In this document: piece by piece, positions 10,767 through 21,159 of the stretch | How the letters are laid out: every line of letters starts with the position of its first letter | How positions within the stretch are numbered: position 1 is the first letter of the stretch | Notes under the pieces: generated by a model | Told to the model about the DNA's origin: nothing | The model's database searches: none | Seen by the model: the letters and a program-made list of their open reading frames with translations, nothing else | DNA from: Gonocerus acuteangulatus | Lineage: Eukaryota > Arthropoda > Insecta > Hemiptera > Coreidae | Assembly (NCBI GenBank): GCA_946811695.1 | Contig: OX328124.1 | Location: 82,960,923 to 83,024,922 of the forward strand | Reading direction: 5' to 3' | Length of the DNA stretch: 64,000 nt | Position numbers and translations under genes: made by a program

Positions 10767-13223
10767 TTAGATATTATTTATTAGTTCACTTGATGTTAAA
10801 AATTCGAATAGCTTATTGATCTGTTTGTGATGATCCGCTAATATTTCATCAATTCTATCAGATAGCTGGGCTTCTCTTCTGTGTTTCTCATAGATTTTAC
10901 AATTAATCAACAGGTGGTGAACGGTGATGATTTGGTTACATTTTTCACAAATTGGAGGGGCGCCTCGGGACATTAGATATGAGTGGGATAATCTTGTATG
11001 GCCGATCCTAAGGCGAGTCAGGATGCGTTCTTCTTTTTTAGTTGGCCGAATTGATGTTTGCCAAGGTGTTACTTGCTTTTTTATAATTCGTAATTTATTA
11101 TCAGTTACAGAGTCCCAGGTTTGTTGCCACTTTTCTAGAATTGTATGCTTCACATAGTTCAGAACATCACCCTGAGGTATCCTGGGGTATTCAATTCCTT
11201 CTCCTATGGCCTTTTTAGCCAACTCGTCAACTGCTTCATTGCCCTTTATGCCGCAATGACTGGGGATCCAGACAAATGTAACATTTTGATTTTGGTGGTT
11301 TAGCTGATCAAGTGATTCTAAGATGTCTATTGTCAGTGGATGTTTGGTAAATGGATTATTCAAAGTTAGTAGTGCTGATAGGGAGTCTGTAAAAATATTA
11401 ATATTGCCATCTTTTGGAGTTACTATATTAAGAGCCTTGTTGATAGCTAATAATTCGGCCGTGTAGATACTGCAGTAAGGTGTTAAAGTGAACATATATC
11501 CTCTATCTTCTGAATAAATAGCAGAACCAACCCCATTTTTGTCCTTCGAGGCATCCGTATAGGCATCTCGTCCTTCCGGGAGCTCACTTTTTAGTTTTCT
11601 AAATTCAGTCAACACAATCAAAGGATCTATGTCTTTTTTATTAAATTTGGTAAGAGACAGATTCATTTTAGGTGCTGTTAATGTCCAAGGTGGTTTTGAA
11701 GCAGAGACGTTGTGGATCATATTTTGGGTGTCGATTCTTGATTCTGTGATGAGCTGAGTAGTTCGGACGAAGAAGGGTTTTCTGTTGTACGGATAGGAGC
11801 GATTGGGGTTGCAATTGAGATATTGATTGAGTGGATGGGATGTAGTTGCTTTAATTCCTATGAAATTTGTTAGGAGTATTTGTTCTCGTCGCAAATGAAG
11901 TGGAAGCTCTCCTGCTTCAACACAAAGGCTGGCTATTGGGCTAGATCGGTAAGCACCCGTTGCAATACGGATTCCATTGTGGTGAATGGCATCTAGGATT
12001 TTTAACGTTCGAGGTGATGCGGAGCCGTAAACTGTGCACCCGTAATCAAGGCTGGAGCGAATGTAGCTTCTGTATAGCATGAGCATGGTTTTTCGGTCAG
12101 CTCCCCAAGAATTGGCTGTCATGGTTTTCAAAATGTTCATTTTTTTTTGGCATGTTGTTTTGAGGGTTTTAATGTGCTGTGTCCAAGTTAAAGATCTGTC
12201 AAAGATAACTCCAAGGTATTTAGCCTGCTCACTGATATCTATGGGTTGATTATTAATGGTTAGAGAAATGTTAGCATTTACTTTTCTTGAGGAAAATAAT
12301 ACTCCAACTGTTTTACTAACTGAAACCGAGAAACCATGCTCCGCCAACCAAGTGCTAACGATGTTCAAAGAATTTTGAATTGAATTTTGGAGGGTATCTA
12401 TTGAAGTATTGGCTGTGTATATGACGAGGTCGTCAGCATAAATCATAGCTTTGACTGGAGTAGGTATGCATTTTAGCAGTTTATTAATTGCAATGGTAAA
12501 AAGGAATGCACTTATTACGCTACCTTGAGGAACACCATTTTCTTGAGTATATTCGTCTGATAAATGGCCGCCATTACGGATTCTAAATGTTCTATTTTTA
12601 AGAAAATTTAAAATGAACTGAAGAATGTGACCAGTTATACCTATTTCGATAAGACAATCTATTATGAATCTTCGCCAGATTTTGTCGAAGGCTGTTTCTA
12701 CATCTATAAATACAGCTAGAGCTTTCTCTCGTTGACTAAAGGCTTCTCTGATGTCTGTTTCTAGACGAATCAAATTATCTCTCGTACCTCTTCCGGGCCT
12801 GAAACCGCTTTGCCACCTTTCATACAAGTTTTTCGTCTCCATGTGCCAGTGTAAGCGGTTCATGATCATTTTTTCTACTAGCTTACAAGGGCTGCAGGTC
12901 AGTGAGATGATTCGATAGCTAGACGTTTCTTGATGTGGTTTTCCTTTTTTTAAGACTGGTATTGATATGGATTTTGACCAGATGTCCGGAAATTCGCCAG
13001 ATAGAAAAAGTTTATTTAGAACATTTAGGATAATTTTTTTGTTTTGGTGCGACAGATTCTTAATCATAGCAATGTTAATATTATCTGGGCCGGGAGAAGA
13101 ATCTTTGCGGGAATAAGTAAGGTTTGCCTTATCCAAAGCCTGGATAAAATTACTTTGTCGCGTCGAGAAAATGTTTCTTTCACACATGCTTTTGCTAAGT
13201 TCTTGATTTTCCTCAATTAGCAT
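10767..13223 (-). CDS. Non-LTR retrotransposon ORF2: reverse transcriptase and RNase H
   Basis: An uninterrupted 818-codon frame. RT motifs in order: SSPGPD (42-47), IDVETAFD (173-180), NGVPQGSVIS (229-238), and the active site YADD (262-265). A C-terminal RNase H carries D557 (YTDAS), E590 (YTAE), D613 (FTDS) and D666 (NEAVDELAK), so all four acidic residues are present. A gag-knuckle-like CxxC...HH...C cluster lies at 759-775. RNase H in a LINE points to the I/R1/LOA side of the non-LTR tree. The usual N-terminal apurinic-type endonuclease is absent: the frame opens about 40 residues before the RT, so the copy is 5' truncated or the first part is in a broken frame upstream. The RT fingers motif reads YRIISL where YRPISL is usual. 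A shorter related C terminus lies at 47691. Confidence 0.93.
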   Translation of the reverse strand: MLIEENQELSKSMCERNIFSTRQSNFIQALDKANLTYSRKDSSPGPDNINIAMIKNLSHQNKKIILNVLNKLFLSGEFPDIWSKSISIPVLKKGKPHQETSSYRIISLTCSPCKLVEKMIMNRLHWHMETKNLYERWQSGFRPGRGTRDNLIRLETDIREAFSQREKALAVFIDVETAFDKIWRRFIIDCLIEIGITGHILQFILNFLKNRTFRIRNGGHLSDEYTQENGVPQGSVISAFLFTIAINKLLKCIPTPVKAMIYADDLVIYTANTSIDTLQNSIQNSLNIVSTWLAEHGFSVSVSKTVGVLFSSRKVNANISLTINNQPIDISEQAKYLGVIFDRSLTWTQHIKTLKTTCQKKMNILKTMTANSWGADRKTMLMLYRSYIRSSLDYGCTVYGSASPRTLKILDAIHHNGIRIATGAYRSSPIASLCVEAGELPLHLRREQILLTNFIGIKATTSHPLNQYLNCNPNRSYPYNRKPFFVRTTQLITESRIDTQNMIHNVSASKPPWTLTAPKMNLSLTKFNKKDIDPLIVLTEFRKLKSELPEGRDAYTDASKDKNGVGSAIYSEDRGYMFTLTPYCSIYTAELLAINKALNIVTPKDGNINIFTDSLSALLTLNNPFTKHPLTIDILESLDQLNHQNQNVTFVWIPSHCGIKGNEAVDELAKKAIGEGIEYPRIPQGDVLNYVKHTILEKWQQTWDSVTDNKLRIIKKQVTPWQTSIRPTKKEERILTRLRIGHTRLSHSYLMSRGAPPICEKCNQIITVHHLLINCKIYEKHRREAQLSDRIDEILADHHKQINKLFEFLTSSELINNI

Positions 13224-13229
13224 TAATTT

Positions 13230-13550
13230 TCAACCAATTTACTTTCCATTTGCACAGTGTATGGTTTTGCTGTAGCCGGATGTCGTCACAGTGATTATGT
13301 CAGGTACGGGTCGGTTTGCAGCCAATTTTGCCTCTAAATACATTTCTGTACCAATTTAATGCCTTGATGTCCAGGTAGCCAAAGGAGAGTAGTACAGGTA
13401 TATTTGTCTTGATATTTAAGAAAAAAAATTTTAAAAATCCAAAACTTCGTTTGGTGAGGTTAGTTAACCAGCATAATATGCCCACCGAAAAAATCTTACA
13501 TTTGAATGGTTCATAGGTAATTAATTGCGGGGAATCAAATCTAACCATTT
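13230..13550 (-). pseudogene. Possible decayed RNase H fragment upstream of the LINE ORF
   Basis: On the minus strand one frame reads TTLLWLPGHQGIK, which resembles the last motif of LINE RNase H domains (WVPSHxGIxGNE), followed by stops. It could be the 3' part of another LINE copy into which this one inserted. Very short and uncertain. Confidence 0.25.
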
Positions 13551-13893
13551 TTTTGATGTTATTTATAATAGCTTTTGAGAGAATTGGATGAAACTAGAAT
13601 TCTTTTATTCCAAGCTGGTTGTTTATCGGTTGACAAGTAATCAAAGTATGATGTTTCTTGACATTGGGGCGCTCCGGACCTTCAGAAACATAGAACTGCC
13701 AATGACTCATACGGGTAGAGGCAGAATAATTAAATAAATAAATAGAATTCTTTTAGTTTTGTTTACTACAAAATGGCGGAGTTGAAAATGTTTCAATACG
13801 TTAGAAAGTTCATCAAACTAAAATATAAGAAATGAGGTTATGTTTGGACTTAAGAAAGAGAATGAAAAACAAATTTTATTAACAGACAAGAGT

Positions 13894-14001
13894 GCTAACG
13901 GCCATAGCCATCTTGAATGCACCGGTTCCCGTTGATCACCGAAGTTAAGCAACGTCGATCGTGGCCAGTACCTGAATGGGTGACCGACCACGTGCCGTAA
14001 A
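13894..14001 (+). pseudogene. 5S rRNA-derived sequence
   Basis: Opens GCTAACGGCCATAGCCATCT, followed by internal blocks that match 5S rRNA: GATCACCGAAGTTAAGCAACG, then GTGGCCAGTACCTG and GGGTGACCGACCACGTGCC. The first two-thirds is well preserved including the internal control region; the last ~15 nt of a normal 5S gene is missing and replaced by A-rich sequence. The flanks (TTTTATTAACAGACA before, AAATCGTGGTAAG after) are family A sequence, so the 5S copy sits in a repeat and not in an array. It is either a retroposed pseudogene or the head of a 5S-type SINE. Confidence 0.8.
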
Positions 14002-14661
14002 AAAATTATTTTGAGGTTTTCTTATGTAACTTGATGTTGTGAAATCGTGGTAAGAGTGACCCTCAATAAATTACCTACAAAAATATTTCTCATTCACTTT
14101 GTAATAAAGCGACATCAGTGCTTAAACTTCGAATGTGCTGATCTGTGTTTGCATTAGTTTTTAATTGGTTGTTGTTTTGAATGGTATTTAGGAGTAAAAT
14201 GATATTTTTAGTAAGAATAGGTTAGAGTGAAACATGTTTGTATTTTTCGTCGTTTGTTATAGAGCTTTCCGTAAGAATAAGCGGAAGTCGAAGAGGTGGA
14301 GTGCGCGTAATTTTCACTTGGTTTTCTACAGCCAGTTTACTAAACATTTTGGCCCCTAAAATCTCACTTTCTTTTGCGATATCATTGGTTTACGTTTTCA
14401 CATAATATCTAAATAATAATACAGATATTCTTTCTATTCCAAGGTTTCCAAATGAATTAAGAGATATGAACGTTACGGTATCGCGCTGTGACACAGATCC
14501 TGCGTGTCGGGTGTTTTTTTGTATTAACTTCTAAATTTCAAAAGTAATAAAATTTTATGTATCATATATATATATAAAAGGCTGTAGGCTTACAATATAA
14601 AAAACATTACCCCCGTAAATTCTTTTAATTATTTAAAGTAAATTAAATTTATAAAGATATT

Positions 14662-15425
14662 GGGTCTTTTTGCGAAGACCACATCCAGTTACTTTTGAAG
14701 TAGCAGTAGTGATTTATAACAGTTACTCGTACTCGCTGATAAGCTTACTGATTAGCTTATAGGTTCTTTGCTGGTTATCTACTACTTCTTGACTCGTTAT
14801 CTACGGTTATAATTCATATTAGATAATGGCAAGCAATATTTATTAATAAAAAGGTTAATATGATCAAAATCAATTCTCTCAACTATGAAATAAGTTATTA
14901 AGCATTAAAGTTGACTGTTTTGCAGGTTATGAAGGATAACAAACATATTTTAATCGTTTTCTCTCTCTTTTTTGGATATTTTACATTTATTAGGTATTAC
15001 ATGCTATGCGTTTCCGCTCGCTACGCTACGCTCCGCTCGCTCAAGAAGATATCAAAACCCTAGTCAATCCAACTCGCAATTAATAGAATTACATTAATTT
15101 TACCGACTCTAGTCTATCCAACTCGCTAAAATTAATAGGATTCCATTAATTTTTCCGAGTAAGAAACCAATCCCTTTTTCTTTGTCAGGAACATCGCGAA
15201 CTAATTGTAGAAGACTCATTTTTCTCACTAACATAAACAGAGCTTTTTATACACAAAAGCTAATTCACTGTTGAAGGTTACTTTACTCCCAGCAAGAACC
15301 AAAGCAATTGGCCATCGGAATCCTCCAATAGGAAGGCAAAGGAGTTATGCGCATGCGCTGAATCACTGATACAATCACTACTACTACTTCAAAAGTAAGT
15401 GGATGTGGTCTTCGCAAAAAGACCC
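14662..15425. mobile_element. hAT-like MITE with 8-bp TSD
   Basis: Inverted termini of about 55 bp begin GGGTCTTTTTGCGAAGACC and end with the reverse complement GACCC. Both sides are flanked by the perfect 8-bp direct repeat AAGATATT (14654-14661 and 15426-15433). Eight-bp TSDs are the mark of hAT (or P) transposition. The 764-bp interior contains a GC-rich GCTCGCTACGCTACG stretch and no transposase. Confidence 0.85.
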
Positions 15426-15620
15426 AAGATATTTAATTTAAATTATTAAACCTTTTCGGGATAATCGATTTTTGTTTTTTTTTGGGCTCTATCGATTGCA
15501 TAGAGGTTAGTACTCATAGCTTATTGACGACATACCTAGTAAACTAACCTTTGACGTGGACATTCTGGGGGAAGTTTTGCCTTTTGTACAATCAGGCTAT
15601 ATTTTTAGTGTAGTGAGCAG

Positions 15621-15668
15621 TCGGCTCCTGAAGAGGCACCGAAGATGGTCTGAAACATGTAGAGCTTA
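15621..15668 (+). ncRNA. Hammerhead-ribozyme-like motif
   Basis: In order on the plus strand: a stem I strand GGCTC, the core CTGAAGA (fits CUGANGA), a stem II hairpin GGCACC-GAAGAT-GGTCT with a one-base bulge, the core GAAA, a minimal stem III ACATGT, cleavage-type triplet GTA, and the stem I partner GAGCT. All hammerhead core elements are present, with imperfect stem II. Such compact motifs are known in Penelope-like and other retroelements. Activity is untested. Confidence 0.4.
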
Positions 15669-15699
15669 GTTTAATAAAATAATTCACGCGATTAATTTT

Positions 15700-16860
15700 T
15701 TTTACGTCCTTGAACCAACGTCATAAGAGCATTTCCCTCCCTATAGGTAGGCCAAAGTACACCTCTAACAAGGATATTGAAGGTGCTCCTCGCAAAAGCA
15801 GCAAACACAGCGTTATCATCTTCACTAGAAAGAAAAATACTCTTCTCTTTATTTTCATTGACTTAGTAAAAAAAAAAAAAAAAAAAGCAACTGTAGTAAT
15901 GGATTTTGGCATTCACTTGGACTCGGCCTCATCGTTCAATAATCATGTAGACAGTATTTGTATGAAGTTACTTGCGGAGAAATCGTCGTGCCATGGGGGT
16001 ATCATCAGCTATCTACACCAGCCTCGTGAGATCTTAGGGTGGGTTTACACTTGCTAGTTATTGCAGGAAATTTATATCAGACAGAAATTGCGACTAGTGT
16101 AAACCATGAGCAATTTATGTCTGAGATATATATTTCTATCACGAACTATAAGTGTCGACACTTCTATACCACCAGGTGTAAACACAGTTTTTTACGAGAA
16201 GAATTTAATTTCAGAGATAAATATCTTGGCTACTAGCTGTATTGTCGACACTTCTATACCAACAGATGTAAACACTGATTATTTGTGCTTTTGGTGAATT
16301 TATCTCAAATTAGAACAAATCCAGAACTGTCCTATACATATCCATGACATAAATGTCTAGCTATTTCTGTCAGTATGTAAACCTCCAAGAGAATATCTAT
16401 CCGACACCTGACATATATTTCCTGCGAGAAGTGTCAGATGTAAACGCACCCTTAAGTAGAATATGCCACAATGATTTGGTGGCTGAAGGCAGCGCATCAC
16501 ATCAGACTGGAAAAATTGAAGAGATTCCAGGGATTTACCAAGCGAAGTCAAGCCCCGCGGGCATAATATCACTGGAGCCTATATGACTTTATTAATGAAA
16601 GTACAGCGTGGGGACTCCTCTTCAAAAGCCGCTGCAAGGAGAGCTATAATTTGCTCGCTTCTGCCAATATCCATGTTTCTCAAATCAGGCTCAGGACGAG
16701 TCTTAAATTAGCTCCTTTAAACCACACGACTTCAGAGCACTTTTAGAGACATTTCCTCGAAGTGCCGTATCTATGGAACGATACCATTACACTGAAAAAC
16801 AAATGTATTCCCAGGAACTGCGTCATCTCAGCGCGTTTCCGTTCTAATCCCTAGTGTCGT
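15700..16860 (+). pseudogene. Decayed LINE reverse transcriptase fragment, split by a MITE
   Basis: Before the MITE one frame reads VVMDFGIHLDSASSFNNHVD, which resembles the KDLGVxFDSxLSFNxHI motif found just after the RT domain of jockey-like LINEs. After the MITE, frames resemble the C-terminal region of the same ORFs (LLASANIHVSQIRLR, then VPYLWNDT). Stops and frameshifts occur throughout. The A run at 15869-15886 interrupts the frame. Confidence 0.4.
16037..16451. mobile_element. MITE with TTA(A) flanks
   Basis: Inverted ends GGGTGGGTTTACACTTG / GGGTGCGTTTACATCTG, each followed inside by a CAGGAAATTTATATCAG-type block. Several internal copies of TGTCGACACTTCTATACCA-like sequence occur in the middle. 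Flanked by TTA on both sides (16034-16036, 16452-16454; TTAA on the right), which fits PIF/Harbinger or piggyBac. No ORF of its own. Confidence 0.65.
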
Positions 16861-16870
16861 TAGGAAAGTT
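16799..16870 (+). repeat. Weak family A 5'-end fragment
   Basis: GGAACTGCGTCATCTCAGCGC followed by GTTTCCGTTCTAATCC resembles the family A 5' block at 46599 with several changes. A short relic. Confidence 0.4.
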
Positions 16871-17012
16871 AAAAATTGAAACTAAAATATTTGAGTAAAG
16901 AATTTGACTAGGAAAGCTCTATTTCAAACAACAGAAAATCAGTTCTCTGTTTACGTATCCTGTTTTAAAGGAAAATACGTGTTCCTAATATAAGCAGTTA
17001 CAAAAATAAAAA

Positions 17013-17892
17013 GTCCGTCACGCAGTAGCTGCATAACTAAGCACTTTCCTCAGAATTTTTGTAGTGTAGACTACATTACTGAATAATTTGCTGTAAATAA
17101 CCAATATAAATAAAATAAAAACGTGAATAGTTCTGCTCATTTGCATTTCTTATGAGAACTGTTCAATTATTAATTTTTTAAATAATTATAATAATAACAA
17201 AAACTTCATTTTCTGTCTTTTGATCTGACGCAGGAACAGGATACAGTCCCCATAGTGGGAGACAGCGCTCCTCGCGGCGCCTTTGGAAACCTACGTCTGG
17301 CCGGCTAATTCCAATGAAACAGAGTTTAAAGTAAACCCTCCTTTCCAATCGACCGATTTACTTAATTTTTACAACAATTCTTTCTCATGAGATACCCATG
17401 ACGTATATCGCGTTTCGTTACAATACAGGAGAAATTACGACCGGTATGAGTATATTAGTACTTTAGGTCCGGAGTAAACCCCCGCCTCCAAATAACCCGA
17501 TTTAGTTTATTTTTATAACCCATTTTTCTCTGTTGATTACCACCACGAATACCGAGTTTCGTTGAAATGTAACAAAAATTACGGCTGTTAGTGGCAAATT
17601 GGTAATGTGGGTCCGGAGTAAACCCCCCCCCCCCTCCTAATAAACCGATTTAGTTTATTTTACAAAGTATGTCTCTCTTTAGATCAACATAACGAATACC
17701 GAGTTTCGTTGAAATATAACAAAAACTACGGCTGGCAGGGTCAAATTAGTGTTTTGGGTACGGGGTAAACCCCCCCCCCCCTCATGGTGGACCGATTTTG
17801 GTGGTTAACGAACTCGTTCAATCGTTTGCTAATTGAACGCTATATACCACGTTTCGTGAAGAAAAAACAAAAACTCTGGCCACTATCGTGTT
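17013..17892 (+). mobile_element. Family B element, diverged, 3' end replaced
   Basis: 5' block GTCCGTCACGCAGTAGCTGC, GCGCTCCTCGCGGCGCC block, four tandem units with long C runs, and the CACTATCGTGTTA motif that precedes the TA tract. The normal 3' hairpin does not follow the TA tract; a mariner element starts there instead. It is more diverged than the copies at 8291 and 53457. Confidence 0.75.
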
Positions 17893-17938
17893 ATGTATAT
17901 ATATACATATATATATGCATATATATATATATATATAC

Positions 17939-18029
<91 letters not shown>

Positions 18030-18036
18030 TATACAT
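17893..18036. repeat. (TA)n microsatellite with (TATG/TACA) variants
   Basis: About 140 bp of TA with scattered C/G, at the family B microsatellite position. A mariner element begins directly at its end, so it provided a TA target. Confidence 0.9.
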
Positions 18037-18037
18037 A

Positions 18038-19055
18038 CGAGGTAAGGTCCATAAGTTTCCGGCCTGTCCTGCTTCCCCTCCTTCAAACGTGCCGGGACCT
18101 GCACACCTATGCAGGTCCATGCCTGCTCACTCCATACCGATCGCCCGCACTTCCTTGTCTTGTCAGTCAGTGTCCAGCCTTGAATGAAACTCCCCATTTT
18201 TACAATGTTCAAACTCGAGTACCGTGCGGTAATTAAATTCTTTTGTAAAGAGGGTCTTACTCCTGCGCAAATTAAAGAGCGCTTGGATTGTGTATATGGG
18301 CAGTCCTCCCCCTCGTATTCCGCAGTGAAAGAATGGGCAAAACTATTTAAGTTAGGGAGAGAAAGTCTCCCCCCCCCCCACGAAGATGACCCACGTCCCG
18401 CTCGCCCATTGGAAGCTGTCACTTCGGAAACAATCCAACTTGTGGTATCTGAATTGCTGTCTGACCGGCGACTAAAAACCAAGGAAATAGCAGCGAGGTT
18501 AGGGCTTTCAAAAACAAGTGTTTTGAGGATCATCAAAGAACATTTGCATATGAACAAGGTTAGTGCAAGATGGGTTCCAAAAATTCATTCAGCTGCTCAA
18601 AAACAGGAACGAGTTCACTGCTGCAATGAATTTTTACGCGAGTATAATGCCGACCCAAGGAAATTTTTGGACTCAATTGTAACTGGGGATGAGACAATGG
18701 TTCTATATTATTACCCACTCAGCAAAAGATAGTCCATGGAATGGAGAAGACCAGGAGAAGCGCCTCCTTTAAAGGCAAAAGTCACGCAGTCAACAAGAAA
18801 GGTAATGGCCACAATTTTTTGGTGCTGTAAAGGAATACTACTGATAGATCTTAAAGAAAGGAATACCACAATGAATGGTGAGTATTATGCAGCCCTACTT
18901 CACCGGTTACGAGACGCCATTAAAGAGAAGAGGCGAGGGAAGTTAAACAGAGGTGTCCACCTCCTTCACGACAATGCCTCTGTCCACACAGCATTGCCTT
19001 CCAAGGCCGCTGTGAAGGACTGTGGATTCCAAGAAATCTTAAGCGTTCAAATGGC
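18038..19055 (+). mobile_element. Mariner element, 3' truncated
   Basis: The 5' terminus (CGAGGTAAGGTCCATAAGTT) follows a TA dinucleotide and has the look of a mariner terminal inverted repeat. The 5' UTR and a transposase frame follow. The sequence ends shortly after the second catalytic aspartate and joins family A sequence, so the 3' third and the 3' terminal repeat are missing. Confidence 0.8.
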
Positions 19056-19068
19056 CACGTTCCATTAA
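18184..19068 (+). pseudogene. Mariner transposase, nonsense-mutated and truncated
   Basis: N-terminal helix-turn-helix region ([20 protein letters not shown]..., then [20 protein letters not shown]) and the RWVPK linker typical of mariner. First catalytic Asp in VTGDET (about residue 169), second in LLHDNASVHTA. An in-frame TAG at 18730-18732 interrupts the segment where mariners read QQSMEW; the frame resumes unchanged at SMEWRRPGEAPP, so it is one point mutation. The third catalytic Asp and the C terminus are absent. The product cannot be active. The start at 18184 or the Met at 18208 are both plausible. Confidence 0.9.
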
Positions 19069-19555
19069 AAACGATTTCCAAACCGTTTTCGAGACATTTA
19101 AGAAAATATACGAAGAACCAAAACTATTCATGTCTGTTAATGAACGTTTTTTTTCTCAAATATTTCCTTAACTCCAGATTTAACCAAAACTTTAATATAT
19201 TAGTTTGAATGAATTTCAAACATGTCGAAAATATTTCAACTGAATCCAACAATTCTACTAATTGCCCTAACCGAAAATTAGTTAGAAAAAATAGCCGTCC
19301 ACTTTTCTCGAAAACGGTTACAGACATCGCCGTAAAAATGGTTTTCCTACGTTCGAGAACTTATAAAAAATATACCTGGAAGCCTACAAACGAAGAGCCT
19401 AAAGCACAAGGCTTGCTTTCGCGCGAATTTCGCTCTAAAAGCCATTTTCCGGTGAACGGATTCTGCTGGTTAACGAACTAGTTCTTTTAAATTAGACAAA
19501 AGATTTTTCTACCAAATTTCATAAAAATCGAACCATTTTCGGTTGTGAGAGAACG

Positions 19556-19642
<87 letters not shown>

Positions 19643-19672
19643 TTGGACCACCGTTATTTTTGAGATCTGGAG
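19056..19672 (+). mobile_element. Family A element, partial
   Basis: Runs from GATTTCCAAACCGTTTTCGAG and CATGTCTGTTAATGAACG through GAATTTCGCTCTAAAAGCC, the TA tract (about 19558-19638) and CACCGTTATTTTTGAGATC. A SINE interrupts the 3' part. The orientation is the same as the copies at 1-785. Confidence 0.6.
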
Positions 19673-19674
19673 GC

Positions 19675-19755
19675 CCGGTGGCCCTGAGTGCTAAGGCGTA
19701 TGCATTGCATGCCAAGGGTCGTCGGTTCGATTTCCACTAGGTGTGGTGGATTCAC
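19675..19755 (+). mobile_element. SINE head fragment
   Basis: GGAGGCCCGGTGGCCCTGAG through GGTTCGATTTCCACTAGG; both promoter boxes are preserved, but the body after the tRNA-like part is missing. Confidence 0.7.
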
Positions 19756-19884
19756 TTGCGTAAGTAGAAAACAATTTCGAGGGGGATAGGGAAAATTATA
19801 AATATTGTAATGTAAAATGGTGAGTTTTAAGATCCTCTGGACACCTAGTAGACCAGGATAAATGTAGAAGACAAGTATTATATT

Positions 19885-20130
19885 ACATAAAATCTTCTTT
19901 TTCGTTCATGCCCACCGCGCATGAGCGAACGCCAGTGGACACATTTTTGTAACGCTTAGGTGCACCCGACAAACCTATGTAATGCACTCTATAACATAGT
20001 CATCTTTTTCGAACATAGCCACTGCGCATGCGCGAACGCCAGCGGACACTTTTTTGTGACACATACTGTCTTCTTTTTCGTACATGGCCACGCCACTGCA
20101 CATGCGCGAACACTTTTTTGTAACGTTTTT
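19885..20130. repeat. Three tandem copies of a GC-richer unit
   Basis: The motif TCTTTTTCGTTCATG...CGCATGAGCGAACGCCAGTGGAC is followed by two variants (GCGCATGCGCGAACGCCAGC; CACATGCGCGAACAC). Each unit ends in ACATTTTTTGTAACG-like sequence. No protein is evident. Confidence 0.6.
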
Positions 20131-20822
20131 TTCCAGTTTAGTCGCCGCTAAAGCATATTTATGCTAAAAAAATACGAGAACATACGAAAATCTCAGGAGT
20201 ATTATAGTTTGTCCACAAACGGTTGTAGATATGACTTTCATACGCCCGTTTTAGACAATGTGCCAAATGTTATCATCTTTGAACATTTTTGTTGACGGAA
20301 CTAGCTGATTCTTTGAACAACAATTCCATAGGATCCTATCTTATGATGTACTGAAGGCGATATTACGATCTATCTGACTAAAACACCAACTGACAAACAG
20401 GACGGAAGGAAAGCTAAATGGGGATATGGGAAGCGAGGTTACCCACAGGACGACTGGTGAAGAGGGGAACCCTGTGTGAATTATGGAACAAAAGGCCCAT
20501 CAGGCAAACACAATTGGAGCGGAGATGGTGAGTTAGCAGAACATACCTCCTCCGCGATAACGAATATTGTGACCGGAATTCTTAGGTTACTCTCTAGTTG
20601 GTCGACTTAATGTGTTGTGTCCTAGATATACTTTATACTTCTAACATCTCATTGATGTTTGACTTCTCTAAAATTTATTTTCGAAACAGGTCATAAAACT
20701 GGAGAAAATATAAATTCAAATTATTACATGTAATTTACATTTTAAAATTGGTTGCGGGCACGGCACAAGTCATACAGCACTCGGGAATACAGATACTCTG
20801 TATATTAACTTTGAAAACTTTT

Positions 20823-21031
20823 GTTTATTTAAATTTTAACGTCCATTATAATTAACTCAGAATTTTAGGACGGGTTATCTGTAGGTCACCACCTTTTTCT
20901 AGCCAGGATAGGGATGGTGCCTTTTCTTTTTTCCAAAGAAAAGCCACTGCCCCTAGTGGGAATCAAACCCACGACCCTTGGCACGGAGTGTTAAGCGCAC
21001 ACGCCTTAACATTCACGGCCACCGGGCCTCC
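20823..21031 (-). mobile_element. tRNA-derived SINE with TSD
   Basis: Full-length copy on the minus strand: the reverse complement of the B box reads GGAATCAAACCC, the head ends CCGGGCCTCC and the A-rich tail is TTATTTAAATTTTAACG at the low-coordinate end. Flanked by TGAAAACTTTT at 20812-20822 and 21032-21042, an 11-bp TSD. Confidence 0.85.
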
Positions 21032-21159
21032 TGAAAACTTTTATTGAATGAATGTAATAGAATTAAACTTAGATTTAATACTGAAAACTGTAAGAATTAG
21101 CATATGGAACAGTAACCTGAATTAACTAATTATGGACCTAATTAATACCTGTCCAACAA

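Noticed and set aside
13894..14001. Functional 5S rRNA gene
   Set aside because: 3' part missing and embedded in a repeat, so treated as a pseudogene.
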